A stretch of DNA of 64,000 nucleotides from Vallitalea okinawensis (GCF_002964605.1 NZ_PQDH01000003.1:186001-250000), one strand, 5' to 3'. Shown: positions 38,798 to 49,432, numbered from the stretch's first letter. Notes: a model not told the origin generated them from the letters alone. Program-made: numbers and translations.

Positions 38798-40411
38798 TTA
38801 CTTTTTTCTTTTTCTAAATAAAATAATCCATAACGCGACAGTTATTAATAGAGTCATGAAAATATTGATATATAATCCATAACTAAAAATTGTAGAAAGC
38901 CAATGAATACCTGCCACGATTCCAATAATTAATGTTCCTAAAATGAAACTTTTACTATCACCTTTTTGTATATCCATTTCCATACTGAAAGGATGTGTAT
39001 TAATTGATATTCTAAATAATAACATGGTTATAATCAAAAGGTTTAGGAACATTAAAGCTAGATGTCCAAATATAGTAAAATTATAGATGAATAAAAATAT
39101 CACGCTCAAACCTACATATACAGGTACAATATAGTTAGACATAGCAGATTTATATAATGCTCTTCTTATCGCATTAATGTCTTGTATAGGTAAAGACTTG
39201 TATACCCAAGCCCCTTTATAGTTTTCACTATAAAGAAAATTGGTGAACAAAAAGCTCATCATCCAAAAAGAAAAATAAATGAACATAAAAGCTTTAGAGG
39301 ATTCACTAACATCAAAGCCACTGTTAATCATAAAGATAAATGGAAATCCTAAAGCCATTACTAACTGTGGTATGATTCTTAACTTAAGTTTTCTTTCATG
39401 CTTCATTAAGGCTATAAAGAACTTAAAAAAGGTACGTTCTTCTTTCGATGGGCATAGAAGCAATTGCAGCATAGTATTTAGTCGCTCTTTTATAGGGCTG
39501 TGTTTTTTAACTCCCCCTACCTGTTCCATCTTATTTAAGTAGCCTTCAAAATAAGGCATAACATACTTTACATGAACAATGATAGCTGTTATTGGAACAA
39601 GTATACCCAGCATAGCTAAAACCACTAAACTAGTAGATACCTGATTCTCGACAAAAATTCTAAAATAAGAAGCAAACCAAGCAGATGGTATTAAATAGGT
39701 CCACCATTTTGGTTCAAATACCATATCAAAATCAATAATGGTATACATCCTACTCATCAATTGATAACCAAAGATCATGACGATAGTAAGAACAATCTGA
39801 AAATAATTAATGATATCTTTTAGTTTTTCTCCATCAAAAAACTTCAAAATTAAAAAGTAAAGTAATGTTGTCAAAAACATGACAAATAGCAAACCCAATA
39901 CCAATGTAACTATAAATAGTAAACCATATATGAGCCCATACTTGAAAGTACCACCAATTAAAGGAGCTATGGACATGATAAACAATAGTATTCCCACATA
40001 ATAAATGATGTGCAGTATCTTAGCAAGTGAAATTACACTTGGCTCAATTGGTTTAGTCAATAAAACTGATTTGTCTTTTTGGTCAAGTAATACTGATGAA
40101 AAATCTGCGATTAAACTTGACATTAACATAAAAATTATGATACCAAGGCATACATTCATCTGAAAAAATAAATCTATATCTGGTATGATAAATATGAGCA
40201 ACATAAAACCCATTAAACCATGGGTTAATAAAGATTTAGAAAAAAAACTTCTACTATCTTTTTTTCTATTAGTTGTCATTGTTGTCTGTCTTCTTGCATC
40301 CATGGTAAGTTTTAATTGTAATATTTGTCTTAATGACTTATAACATATCCCTTGCTTTTCAAATAAACCTTGGAAACGGTCCAGTACTCTTAGATAAAAG
40401 TAATCATTCAT
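38798..40411 (-). CDS. ABC exporter membrane subunit
   Basis: A 537-residue ABC-2-like integral membrane protein with about twelve hydrophobic segments arranged in two halves around a polar loop (about residues 290-330). It resembles the large permeases that pair with the ATPase type found next door (as in Bacillus YthQ-like systems). The substrate is unknown; drugs, lipids and peptides are all possible. The gene follows its ATPase by 3 bp. Confidence 0.8.
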   Translation of the reverse strand: MNDYFYLRVLDRFQGLFEKQGICYKSLRQILQLKLTMDARRQTTMTTNRKKDSRSFFSKSLLTHGLMGFMLLIFIIPDIDLFFQMNVCLGIIIFMLMSSLIADFSSVLLDQKDKSVLLTKPIEPSVISLAKILHIIYYVGILLFIMSIAPLIGGTFKYGLIYGLLFIVTLVLGLLFVMFLTTLLYFLILKFFDGEKLKDIINYFQIVLTIVMIFGYQLMSRMYTIIDFDMVFEPKWWTYLIPSAWFASYFRIFVENQVSTSLVVLAMLGILVPITAIIVHVKYVMPYFEGYLNKMEQVGGVKKHSPIKERLNTMLQLLLCPSKEERTFFKFFIALMKHERKLKLRIIPQLVMALGFPFIFMINSGFDVSESSKAFMFIYFSFWMMSFLFTNFLYSENYKGAWVYKSLPIQDINAIRRALYKSAMSNYIVPVYVGLSVIFLFIYNFTIFGHLALMFLNLLIITMLLFRISINTHPFSMEMDIQKGDSKSFILGTLIIGIVAGIHWLSTIFSYGLYINIFMTLLITVALWIILFRKRKK

Positions 40412-40414
40412 ACT

Positions 40415-41197
40415 CTAATCCTCCTTTAGTACTGTCACAAACTGTTCTGCCACAGATTCTTGATTATCAAAACCCGTTAACTGGTTAAATATTTCTTCCA
40501 AAGAACCATCTAAGTTTTTCTTACTTAATTCTTCAAATGACCCGTCGGCTGCTATTATACCTTCGTTCAATAGTATAATTCGATGACTAATCTTCTCAAC
40601 CACGTCCATAATATGTGATGAATAGAAGATAGTCTTCCCCTTCGAAGCAAGATGATCTAGAATTTCTTTAACAATCATTACACTATTAGCGTCAAGTCCA
40701 CTTAAAGGCTCATCTAAAAAAAGGATATCTGGATCATGGATTAAACTTGCAATAATCAAAACCTTTTGTCTCATTCCTTTAGAAAAGCTTGATATCCTAG
40801 CATGTAACTGTTCCTTAATTCCGAATAATTCCATTAGTTGAGCAGCTTTTACCTCAACTTTCTCAGTATCCAATCCATAGATTTCACCTAAGAAAGATAA
40901 GTATTCAAAAGCTGTTAAGTTATCATAAATCTCACCATTCTCTGGCACATAACCAATTCTTCTTTTATACTCTACTTGATTTTTTATGTTGTCACCTAAA
41001 ATGGTTACTTCCCCACTATAATCTTCGATAATCCCCAACATGATTTTTACAGTAGTACTCTTTCCTGCTCCATTAGGACCTATATAACCAATTATTTGAC
41101 CAGGATATACATCTAAATCGATACCTTTTAACACTTCTGGACCTGATCCATAACTCATTCTTAAATTTTTCATAGTTATGACTGGCATTTTTTCCAT
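40415..41197 (-). CDS. ABC exporter ATP-binding subunit
   Basis: A 260-residue ABC ATPase. Walker A GPNGAGKST is at residues 40-48, the signature is 'SSFSKGMRQK' (about residues 136-145) and Walker B 'ILFLDEPLSG' follows. The CcmA/YthP type suits a drug, peptide or lipid exporter. A C-terminal tail of about 30 residues follows the core. It is the first gene of a two-gene unit with the permease. The ATG has AGGGGTGAG upstream. Confidence 0.9.
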   Translation of the reverse strand: MEKMPVITMKNLRMSYGSGPEVLKGIDLDVYPGQIIGYIGPNGAGKSTTVKIMLGIIEDYSGEVTILGDNIKNQVEYKRRIGYVPENGEIYDNLTAFEYLSFLGEIYGLDTEKVEVKAAQLMELFGIKEQLHARISSFSKGMRQKVLIIASLIHDPDILFLDEPLSGLDANSVMIVKEILDHLASKGKTIFYSSHIMDVVEKISHRIILLNEGIIAADGSFEELSKKNLDGSLEEIFNQLTGFDNQESVAEQFVTVLKED

Positions 41198-41287
41198 CTT
41201 CTCACCCCTCTTGGGTAATATAACATATTTATATACCTACTTCAAGAATATCTACCTTAAATTATCGTTAATTATAAAGACATTAAG

Positions 41288-41316
41288 AAAAGAGTTAATC
41301 ACTTGGATCAACTCTC
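41288..41316 (-). terminator. Intrinsic terminator of ilvE
   Basis: A 10-bp stem (41291-41300 with 41306-41315, one wobble) is followed on the minus strand by TTTTCTT, 26 bp after the stop. Confidence 0.75.
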
Positions 41317-41341
41317 TAATTCAATGCAAAATTATATAAAC

Positions 41342-42409
41342 TTAAACTTCTTCAGCCCAACCAAAGGTATCATCAACTTTACCAGTTTGAATGCCTGTAA
41401 TCGTATCATACACTCTTTGGGATAATTGACCAATTTCATTATTATTAATTACAACATCTTCATCTTTCCACTTTAACTCTCCAATTGGTGATATAACAGC
41501 TGCAGTCCCAGTACCAAAAGCTTCTTCAAGAATTCCTGCTTTTGCAGCATCAAATACTTCTTGAATATCTATTTTTCTTTCAGTAACTTTAACACCCCAA
41601 GATTTTAGCAATTCAATTGTAGAATCTCTTGTAACACCGGGTAATATACTACCTTCTAATGAAGGTGTAATTACTTCTCCATTGATTTTGAAGAATACAT
41701 TCATCGTACCAACTTCTTCAACATACTTACGATGAATTCCATCTAACCAAAGTACTTGAGCAAAACCGCCCTTCTTAGCTTTCATTTGCGCTTTTAAACT
41801 TGCAGCATAGTTACCGCCTGTCTTAGCGTAACCTACTCCTCCACGTACAGCTCTCACATACTCTTCTTCAACATAAATCCTTACAGGGTTAATCCCCTCT
41901 TTATAATAAGCACCTACTGGACTACAAATTACAAAGAATTTATAAGTACTGGAAGGTCGCACACCTAGGAAAGGATCTGTAGCAATTATAAATGGTCTAA
42001 GATAAAGTGATGTACCTTCTGCTTCTGGTATCCAATCTTTATCTACATCAACGATGGCTTTAATTGCTTGAAGCATATCATTTTCATCAATTTCAGGGAT
42101 ACATATTCTTTCATTTGTTATATTAGCACGTCTAATGTTTTTCATAGGTCTGAACAGCTGCACTTGACCTTCTGGTGTTTTGTACGCCTTCATCCCCTCA
42201 AACATCTCTTGTCCATAGTGAAATACCATTGCTGAAGGTTCAATCTCAAATGATCCATATGGTATAATTCTTGGGTCATGCCAACCTTTGCCTTCTGTAT
42301 AGTCCATAACAAACATATGATCTGTGAAAATATTACCAAACCCTAGATTATTTGCATCTGGTTTTTGTTTTGGATGAGTAGTTTTTTGAATTGAAATGTT
42401 TAAACTCAT
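41342..42409 (-). CDS. ilvE: Branched-chain amino acid aminotransferase
   Basis: A 355-residue class IV PLP aminotransferase of the ~350-residue type. It interconverts valine, leucine and isoleucine with their 2-oxoacids, the last step of the pathway in the operon at 6-17 kb. The PLP lysine lies in 'YAKTGGNYAAS' (about residues 199-209). 'VEEVGTMNVFF' and 'ILPGVTRDS' follow as in the family. It stands alone, 25 kb from the ilv/leu operon, with its own terminator. No T-box is visible upstream. Confidence 0.94.
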   Translation of the reverse strand: MSLNISIQKTTHPKQKPDANNLGFGNIFTDHMFVMDYTEGKGWHDPRIIPYGSFEIEPSAMVFHYGQEMFEGMKAYKTPEGQVQLFRPMKNIRRANITNERICIPEIDENDMLQAIKAIVDVDKDWIPEAEGTSLYLRPFIIATDPFLGVRPSSTYKFFVICSPVGAYYKEGINPVRIYVEEEYVRAVRGGVGYAKTGGNYAASLKAQMKAKKGGFAQVLWLDGIHRKYVEEVGTMNVFFKINGEVITPSLEGSILPGVTRDSTIELLKSWGVKVTERKIDIQEVFDAAKAGILEEAFGTGTAAVISPIGELKWKDEDVVINNNEIGQLSQRVYDTITGIQTGKVDDTFGWAEEV

Positions 42410-42529
42410 AGATGAACCCCCTTGGAAAATTTAATCGTCTTCATACTTATCATATATTTTTGCATAAATGCATTTAAAGGTCAAGTCAAATAATGAAAAT
42501 TAGTGTAATTATTCTTATTATAATAGTTT

Positions 42530-43912
42530 CTATTCAACAGGTTTCAGTTTAGCTGTGAAATGGCGCAGCACTTTAGGCTCATACTCAAACTCAAACCCTT
42601 TAAGCGAACTAGCATATTCTGCGACCTTAATAACACCATCAGCTATATAGTCCATATGATCATTCGTATATACTCTTCTAGGTATTGTTAATCGCATTAA
42701 TTCTAATGGTGATTCTAAGTTTTCACCTGTCTCAGGATCTCTTCCTAACAAGAAGGAGCCAATTTCTACTGGTCGAATACCACTTTCTATATAGAGTGCA
42801 TTACAAAATGCTTGTGCTGGGAACTGATGAAATGGTATTTGTGGACATAATTTCTTACAATCAACGAAAACTGCATGACCTCCCGTTGGATATTGAATCG
42901 GTACACCAGCTTCTCTTAATCGGTCACCAAGGTACTTTACTTGACCAATTCGATAATGTAAGTATTCATATTCCAAAGCCTCTTCTAAACCCACAGATAA
43001 AGCTTCCATATCTCTACCTGCTAATCCGCCATAAGTAGGAAAACCTTCCATAGGTACTAGACGAGAACGACACTCATTATATAGATCCTCGTTATCTTTA
43101 ATACCTATTAGTCCACCCATGTTGACTATACCATCTTTTTTGGCACTCATCATTAGCCCATCTGCGTAACAGAACATCTCTTTAGCAATTTCCCTAATAG
43201 ATTTATTTTGATAGCCATTTTCTCTTTCCTTAATAAAATAGGCATTTTCAGCATATCGCGCTGCGTCTAAAAATACTTGTAATCCATACTTATGCGCAAT
43301 ATCACTTGCAGAACGCATATTAGCCATAGAAATAGGCTGACCACCTGATGAATTACATGTTACAGTAATTATTAAACAAGATATTTTGTCAACGCCATGT
43401 TCTTTGATGAAATTTTCTAATTTTTCTAAATCAAAATCACCTTTAAAATCATCATACTTGTCTGTATCAAAAGCCTTCTCATCAATTAAATTGACTGGTC
43501 GACCTCCTGCCAAAATGACGTGACCCATGGTTGTATCAAAGTGCATATTATTTAAAACATAATCACCTTTATTTTTTATAACCAAAGGTAAGACAACTTG
43601 CTCTGCTCCACGCCCTTGATGGGTAGGTATAACATATTTGTATCCAGTAATTTCTTGAACAACTGATTCTAGTTTATAGAAAGATTTACTTCCTGCATAG
43701 GACTCATCACCAAGCATAACAGCTGCCCATTGCTTATCACTCATGGCACCTGTTCCACTATCAGTAAGTAAATCTATGTAGATATCTTGGGATCGTAATG
43801 CGAAAGGGTTATAGCCTGCTTCTACTAGCCTTTGCTCCCTTTCCTCCCGAGGAATTAGATTGATTCTCTCTACCATTTTAATTCTAAAAGGTTCTGGTAT
43901 TCTCGTTGCCAT
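42530..43912 (-). CDS. tnaA: Tryptophanase (tryptophan indole-lyase)
   Basis: A 460-residue PLP beta-eliminating lyase. The PLP lysine is in MSAKKDG (residues 255-261). Tyrosine phenol-lyase is the near relative. The segment '[16 protein letters not shown]' carries Ile where phenol-lyase has the phenol-binding Arg ('SMERG'), and the C-terminus '[14 protein letters not shown]' matches tryptophanase, so I call indole-lyase. It would yield indole, pyruvate and ammonia. No tryptophan permease adjoins it. The ATG follows AAGGAGGAGG. Confidence 0.93.
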   Translation of the reverse strand: MATRIPEPFRIKMVERINLIPREEREQRLVEAGYNPFALRSQDIYIDLLTDSGTGAMSDKQWAAVMLGDESYAGSKSFYKLESVVQEITGYKYVIPTHQGRGAEQVVLPLVIKNKGDYVLNNMHFDTTMGHVILAGGRPVNLIDEKAFDTDKYDDFKGDFDLEKLENFIKEHGVDKISCLIITVTCNSSGGQPISMANMRSASDIAHKYGLQVFLDAARYAENAYFIKERENGYQNKSIREIAKEMFCYADGLMMSAKKDGIVNMGGLIGIKDNEDLYNECRSRLVPMEGFPTYGGLAGRDMEALSVGLEEALEYEYLHYRIGQVKYLGDRLREAGVPIQYPTGGHAVFVDCKKLCPQIPFHQFPAQAFCNALYIESGIRPVEIGSFLLGRDPETGENLESPLELMRLTIPRRVYTNDHMDYIADGVIKVAEYASSLKGFEFEYEPKVLRHFTAKLKPVE

Positions 43913-44160
43913 TATAGACCTCCTCCTTGATCCATTGAATAGTTGAATTAAACGACTTTGTCACACATCTTCTCATGTAGAAATTCATGCTTCTAATGAA
44001 TTTAAATCATCTGTTTGTTTTCTACATTATAAGAAAATTATATCATATAAAATAGATAGTTTCATAAATATTAAACTTTATCGAAATTTATTGTGCCATG
44101 AACAAATATAACAAAAATAATACCGGCAAGTTAGAATAGTCTGTTGAAATAGTATACAAA
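43913..44160. other. tnaA upstream region
   Basis: About 250 bases before tnaA. A TATAAT (minus strand, near 44040) without a good -35 is the only promoter-like element. A 34-codon ORF (43984-43988 start region down to 43884) overlaps the tnaA start but has no usable ribosome binding site. A TnaC-like leader peptide is not convincing. Confidence 0.4.
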
Positions 44161-44182
44161 GAAAAGATGGTTCTCACCATCC
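44158..44182 (-). terminator. Intrinsic terminator of the TPR gene
   Basis: GATGGT and ACCATC (44166-44171 with 44176-44181) pair and are followed on the minus strand by TTTTCTTT, about 40 bp after the stop. Confidence 0.75.
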
Positions 44183-44220
44183 TTTAATATCTTATCTAAA
44201 ATAGTTAGTATTTATTTCAA

Positions 44221-45141
44221 TTACATTGACAATTGTTCATACCATTCTTTCTCATTTTCAATAAACTCACTAAGTTCTTCATCTTCATTAATGTAATCAA
44301 TAAAATCTGGATGAAGACCTACAGCTATATTAAATGCTCGTTTAGCGTCATCATATTGATTTAATCTAATTAATAAGCAACCTTTATGATAGTGTAAAAA
44401 AGATTTTCTTGGGTTATTACTAATTCCATCTTCAATAATTCTTAAAGCTTCAGTATAATTTTTCTCATTTTTATAGATTAAAGCTAAATTAAGAAAGCTA
44501 TAAGGATATTTCACATTACACATAATCGCTCGCCTGTAATACTCTGTTGCTCGCTTAAAATTTTTCATTTTATTTAATACTACGCCAAGATTAAAAAGTA
44601 CCATATAATGGGTCTGATCAACTTCTACTGCTTTCATAAAATACTCAAGAGCTGTTTCATTATGGTCTTGTTCTTCATAAATACTACCTAAATTCACAAG
44701 ACACCAGAAGTCCTCTGAATCAATTTCTAAAGCTTTTTTGTAGTATTTAACGGCATCTTCTTTATCACCGACTAAATCACAACATGATGCCAGGAAAAAA
44801 TAAGCTTCTTCATAATATTTATCTAATTCAATGGCTCTTTTATAATAATCGATGGCCTTCTTATATTCTTTAACATTATCATAGAGCATGCCAATACAGT
44901 AAAACGCTCTAGCTTCTTCAGGGTCAGCTTCTATCGCTTGATTAAATCTTACTAAAGCCTCTTCATATTGATTAAGTTCTTCATAAAGCAAGCCAAAATC
45001 TATCAAAAAGTCTGCATCATATTTACTATCTGGGTATGAGTTTGCTCTCTTAAAGAATAATAAGGCCTTCTGAAGTTGTCCTTCTTCGTAAAATTTAGAA
45101 CCTAGTACTTTATTATTCGTATATTTATAGTCTAATGCCAT
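44221..45141 (-). CDS. Tetratricopeptide repeat protein
   Basis: A 306-residue protein built almost entirely of 34-residue TPR units, about eight of them, from residue 10 to about 280. Typical repeats read 'ALLYKNEKNYTEALRI'-like and 'AFYCIGMLYDNVKEYKKAIDYYKRAIEL' (about residues 76-104). No signal peptide or second domain is seen, so it is a cytosolic scaffold of unknown partner. I chose the ATG at 45141 (AGAGGTG upstream) over an in-frame ATG at 45195. Confidence 0.87.
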   Translation of the reverse strand: MALDYKYTNNKVLGSKFYEEGQLQKALLFFKRANSYPDSKYDADFLIDFGLLYEELNQYEEALVRFNQAIEADPEEARAFYCIGMLYDNVKEYKKAIDYYKRAIELDKYYEEAYFFLASCCDLVGDKEDAVKYYKKALEIDSEDFWCLVNLGSIYEEQDHNETALEYFMKAVEVDQTHYMVLFNLGVVLNKMKNFKRATEYYRRAIMCNVKYPYSFLNLALIYKNEKNYTEALRIIEDGISNNPRKSFLHYHKGCLLIRLNQYDDAKRAFNIAVGLHPDFIDYINEDEELSEFIENEKEWYEQLSM

Positions 45142-45266
45142 TAAAACACCTCTCGTGAAAATCTTTTGCAAATGTTTTCTATCAGTTATATTCATATAAT
45201 TGCCATTCCTACCAGTTGTCCATACTTCTATACAGTATGTTTATAATGATAACAGGTCAATTAAAT

Positions 45267-45296
45267 ATGATACAACAGTTGCAGGCTTATTGTCAA
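45267..45296 (-). promoter_or_regulatory. Candidate promoter of the TPR gene
   Basis: TTGACA (45291-45296), an 18-bp spacer and TATCAT (45267-45272) read leftward about 125 bp before the TPR start. Confidence 0.6.
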
Positions 45297-45324
45297 CAGC
45301 TTTGCAGATGGATGAATTATGCAA

Positions 45325-47442
45325 TTATACGGCTACTCTTACAACATTAAGCAACTTTACTTGACCTTTTTCATCTAAAACAATGTCTGCTTTACACTTT
45401 TCACCTGTTTGAGGTAAATACATATCATATCCAGCAATCTTCTTATCACTCAATAAAGTCCTCATTAACTCATTCTCTAATTTAACACCATACTTTTCTA
45501 GAACGTCTTTCCAAATAGTTAAAGAACACCCTTGCTTCCAATGATCACAATAATAAGCTTTTGTATTCTCATATACAGAACCGTACTCACATAAAGGACA
45601 CTTACCAAAAGTTTTCTTCCCTGTGCTCCTTTTCTTTTTACCTGGTTGCATAGGAAAGACAATTGTAGTCTTTTCATTAGCGGCATGTCCTACAAGATAA
45701 TCGACATAACGATTTATACTGTCCATAAACTTATCAGGTGCCATAGTGCCATCATGAATGCGCTTTAGACCTCGCTCCCATTTCCCAGTCATCTCAGGTG
45801 TTTTAATCTGTGGTGGTAAAGCACTTACCAATTTTATACCTTTTTCTGTAGGTATAAGTGTTTTACCTTTTCTTGTTATATAACCTACATGTATGAGTCT
45901 TTCTATTATAGAAGCGCGGGTGGCTGGTGTACCTAGTCCCATTTCCTTTAACTTCTCTTTAATGGCTTCGTCTTCAACAAACTTCCCAGCATGCTCCATG
46001 GCTGAAAGAAGACTTGCTTCAGTATAGGTCTTAGGAGGTTTTGTTTGCTTTTTATTGATAATCGCATTTTTAACCTCATAAGTCTCATCTACTTGGATAA
46101 GAGGTAATTCATCAGCCTCTTTTGGTACTTCATTAAGAAGCACTTTCTTTACTTCTTTAAAACCTAGATCACTAATATGCTTGCCCTTTGTTACAAATGA
46201 CTCATCATTTACCATGGTGATGATCTCAGTAGCTTCTTCTTGATAATGAGGATAGAATGCTTCAATTAACCTTGCTGCTACTAACATATATATCTGAAAC
46301 TCATCTTTATTCAAGCCTTCTAATTGGGGTGTTACATTAGTGGGTATAATTGCGTGGTGATCTGTAACTTTTTTATTATTGACAATACGTTTAGTAAATT
46401 TTAATTCCTTAATCTGCTTAAGCAATGGAGTAAATGGTTGTCTATTTAGTTTATATAGTGTTTCTCGTACTGTATCTTTCATATCATCTGTAATGTATCT
46501 ACTATCCGTTCTTGGATAAGTTAATAATTTTCGTTTCTCATAAAGATCTTGGGCTATACTTAAGGTTTTTTTAGCCGAATAGCCATATTTTTTATTAGCA
46601 TCTCTTTGAAGCTCAGTCAAGTCATAGAGTAAGGGAGGGGGTGTTTTTTTATTCTTCTTTTCAACTGAAGCAACAACTCCGGTTCCATAGTGTATCTTTT
46701 CCATTAATCTAGTAGCTTCTGCTTGAGTCTTTATCTTTTTATTATTATCTTTATCAATCCAAGTTCCCTTATACTCACCAAAATCAGCATCTAACTCAAA
46801 GTAATCCTCTGGTTTAAAGTTTTCGATTTCATGATGTCGTTCAACAATTATTGCAAGTGTCGGAGTCTGAACTCGCCCAATACTTAACAAAGTATTATAT
46901 TTAAGGGTGAAAGCCCTACTAGCATTCATACCCACAAGCCAATCTGCCTCAGATCGACATTTTGCAGAATAATAGAGGGTATCGTATTTCTGCCCATCTT
47001 CAATATTATCAAAGCCCCTTTTTATGGCAATATCCGTCATACTTGATATCCATAAACGCTTAATAGGCTTTTTGCACTTTGCATGATGATAAATATATCT
47101 AAATATCAACTCACCTTCTCGTCCACTATCTGTACCACAAATGATATATTCAACACTCTTATCATTCATTAATTTTTTTACAATATTAAACTGAGAAGAA
47201 GTTTTACGATTAACTCTTAACTTAACTTGTGCTGGCTTAATGGGAAGATCATCTGTACGCCAAGATTTGTATTTTTCGTCATAATGATGGGGTTCTGCTA
47301 ACGTAACTAAATGCCCTAAAGCCCATGTAATCATGTATTCATCTCCATCAATATAACCATTCTTTTTAGTCTTACACCCTAATACTTTTGCATAATCTCT
47401 CGCAACCGATGGTTTTTCGGCAACAACTAATACTTTACCCAT
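45325..47442 (-). CDS. topB: DNA topoisomerase III (type IA)
   Basis: A 705-residue type IA topoisomerase. The TOPRIM domain begins at the N-terminus ('VVAEKPSVARDYAK') and carries 'GTDSGREGE'. The catalytic Tyr is in 'LTYPRTDSRYI' (about residues 315-325) after 'SIGRVQTPTLAI'. A C-terminal zinc-finger-like segment (CPLC...C..C, about residues 614-642) is present. It relaxes and decatenates DNA and helps resolve recombination or replication intermediates. It lies 74 bp after the MutS-like gene, with a TATAAT-like -10 in the gap, so it may have its own promoter. Confidence 0.94.
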   Translation of the reverse strand: MGKVLVVAEKPSVARDYAKVLGCKTKKNGYIDGDEYMITWALGHLVTLAEPHHYDEKYKSWRTDDLPIKPAQVKLRVNRKTSSQFNIVKKLMNDKSVEYIICGTDSGREGELIFRYIYHHAKCKKPIKRLWISSMTDIAIKRGFDNIEDGQKYDTLYYSAKCRSEADWLVGMNASRAFTLKYNTLLSIGRVQTPTLAIIVERHHEIENFKPEDYFELDADFGEYKGTWIDKDNNKKIKTQAEATRLMEKIHYGTGVVASVEKKNKKTPPPLLYDLTELQRDANKKYGYSAKKTLSIAQDLYEKRKLLTYPRTDSRYITDDMKDTVRETLYKLNRQPFTPLLKQIKELKFTKRIVNNKKVTDHHAIIPTNVTPQLEGLNKDEFQIYMLVAARLIEAFYPHYQEEATEIITMVNDESFVTKGKHISDLGFKEVKKVLLNEVPKEADELPLIQVDETYEVKNAIINKKQTKPPKTYTEASLLSAMEHAGKFVEDEAIKEKLKEMGLGTPATRASIIERLIHVGYITRKGKTLIPTEKGIKLVSALPPQIKTPEMTGKWERGLKRIHDGTMAPDKFMDSINRYVDYLVGHAANEKTTIVFPMQPGKKKRSTGKKTFGKCPLCEYGSVYENTKAYYCDHWKQGCSLTIWKDVLEKYGVKLENELMRTLLSDKKIAGYDMYLPQTGEKCKADIVLDEKGQVKLLNVVRVAV

Positions 47443-47515
47443 ATTTCACCAATCCTATTTTACATTTTTCTAATGACATCCCTCTATTATAACATATTTT
47501 TTAAGCTTATCGCAA

Positions 47516-49432
47516 TCAATCCAATTTGATTTCTAAACCTTCTACGTGTCGTTTACTCATTATTTTATTCTTTTTTCTATTCTCCTTGGACTGAAAGATG
47601 ATATCAAAATCATAATCATCCGGATAAAGCTCATTGGCTGAAATATATGGCTCCACCCTTTTTATAGGAACGTAAGTTTTCTTACCTTTAATTTGAACTC
47701 CAACTTCCCCTTTATCATTCTCCATTTCGAAAATGATACCCTGCTCATCTAAATAAGGTACTTTAACCATATCTCCAATCACTAATTCAATTTTCTTTCC
47801 ATGGTTTTCTTTGATAGACACCATGGATGTTTTCTGCTTCTTAGCTCTCTTATAAGTATTTCGACGTTCTGTTGTAGATGTAATTGAAGAATAGTGTCCT
47901 TCTTCTTCATAAGTTATTTGATGGGCGCGTTCAATTAGCTTATGGTCAACACCCAATTGTAACGCAATGAGAAAGGCATTACTTTCTCCTGGTTTACCAA
48001 CTGTTAATTGATATAAGGGTTTGAGAGTCTTAATATCAAATTCCATTCTTCCGTTTTCAAAACCACTATGCTCAGATGCAAAATTCTTTACCTTAGCATA
48101 GTGTGAAGTTGCTAATACAACAGCCCCTTGGTTATATAGTCGTTCCAGGACAGCTATAGCGATACCTTCCCCTTCGACGGGGTCTGTTCCTGCTCCTAAT
48201 TCGTCTAATAAAATCAAAGCATACTTGTTAGCAACATCTAATATATCCATTATATTTGTCATATGAGAAGAAAAAGTACTTAAAGATTGCTCTATACTCT
48301 GGCCATCTCCGATATCAACAAAAATTTCCGAATAGATGCCAAAATTACTCCCTTCATCAACTGGAACATGGAGTCCGGATTGAATCATTAAGGTTAATAA
48401 TCCTACCGTTTTTAAAGCAACAGTTTTTCCTCCTGTATTTGGACCTGTAATGACCAATGCTTTAAAATCCTTGCCCAGCTCAACATTTAAGGGTACTGCA
48501 TCTTTCCCAAGGAGAGGATGGCGTCCATTGATGATCTCTGTAAATTGCTCAAGATTGAGTTTAGCCTCTCGTCCACTAATACTTTTACTATACTTTCCTT
48601 TAGCAAAAATAAAATCATAGTAGGTCATAGTCTCTATGTTTATTTTCAACTCTTTTAAATAGGACTTTACTAACATGGTCATGTAATAAAGAATTTGATA
48701 GATTTCATCTTTTTCTTCAATCTTTAAACCATCTAGCTGACTTCTAAGCTTACTGATAGGCGCTGGTTCTATGAAAACTGTTGATCCCGTAGAAGATGTC
48801 TCAACGATCGATCCTTTAATCTTTTTTTTATACTGACTTTTAACTGATATAACATATCGGCCATTTTTTTGGCTTATAAAATTATCTTGTAAATAAGGAC
48901 GATAATGTGGTGATTGTAAGATCGTTTCAAGTTTGCTCTTTAAACGGCCTTCAACTACATAGATTTCCTTCCTAATGCGCTCTAAATTTGAACTAGCATT
49001 ATCATTTATATTGTTACGGTAAATACAACGATCTATTTCCTGATATACATCTTCTAAATTGTACATGGAATAAGCATAATTAGATATCTGAGGTGCTATA
49101 AATTCTTTTGACCCCATAAAGTCTTTTACTTTTTGAATACCACCTATGAAAAATCCTAGATGACTAAAATCTTCTGCTGTTAATACAATATCTTTTTCAA
49201 GTTTGTCAAGAATAGAATCAATCCCAGCAAGATTCTGTATAGGTATAGAAGTTGCCGTTTGCAGTATTTCCCTCACTTCAGTAACTTCCTTCAATTGTCT
49301 CTTTATCTTTTGCTGATCTGTAGATGGTTTAAGTTTCATAATCATCTCTTTACCTAGTTCAGATATAGCAAACTCTGCTAAACTTATTTTAATTTTATTA
49401 TATTCTAAAGTCTCTAATGCTTTAATATTCAA
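47516..49432 (-). CDS. MutS2-like ATPase without Smr domain
   Basis: A 638-residue MutS2-family protein. The N-terminal clamp/lever region spans about residues 1-290. The ATPase has Walker A TGPNTGGKT (about residues 329-337), the 'SLSTFSSHM' signature (383-391) and Walker B LILLDE (406-411). A KOW-like segment follows at about 550-595. Canonical MutS2 of ~785 residues then has a long coiled-coil before KOW and a C-terminal Smr endonuclease domain. Here the coiled-coil is reduced to about 40 residues and Smr is absent. I checked the 73 bp downstream and found no frameshifted Smr. MutS2 proper acts on collided ribosomes; a similar role here is inference. Start is TTG behind GGAGG. Confidence 0.88.
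   Translation of the reverse strand: MNIKALETLEYNKIKISLAEFAISELGKEMIMKLKPSTDQQKIKRQLKEVTEVREILQTATSIPIQNLAGIDSILDKLEKDIVLTAEDFSHLGFFIGGIQKVKDFMGSKEFIAPQISNYAYSMYNLEDVYQEIDRCIYRNNINDNASSNLERIRKEIYVVEGRLKSKLETILQSPHYRPYLQDNFISQKNGRYVISVKSQYKKKIKGSIVETSSTGSTVFIEPAPISKLRSQLDGLKIEEKDEIYQILYYMTMLVKSYLKELKINIETMTYYDFIFAKGKYSKSISGREAKLNLEQFTEIINGRHPLLGKDAVPLNVELGKDFKALVITGPNTGGKTVALKTVGLLTLMIQSGLHVPVDEGSNFGIYSEIFVDIGDGQSIEQSLSTFSSHMTNIMDILDVANKYALILLDELGAGTDPVEGEGIAIAVLERLYNQGAVVLATSHYAKVKNFASEHSGFENGRMEFDIKTLKPLYQLTVGKPGESNAFLIALQLGVDHKLIERAHQITYEEEGHYSSITSTTERRNTYKRAKKQKTSMVSIKENHGKKIELVIGDMVKVPYLDEQGIIFEMENDKGEVGVQIKGKKTYVPIKRVEPYISANELYPDDYDFDIIFQSKENRKKNKIMSKRHVEGLEIKLD

Noticed and set aside
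43884-43988. A 34-codon ORF with one Trp codon ahead of tnaA, as a possible TnaC-like leader peptide
   Set aside because: It has no usable ribosome binding site, runs into the tnaA coding region, and lacks the Trp-spacing-Pro end of TnaC.
47443-47515. Frameshifted Smr domain after the MutS2-like gene
   Set aside because: The 73-bp gap is too short and reads as AT-rich promoter-like sequence in all frames.
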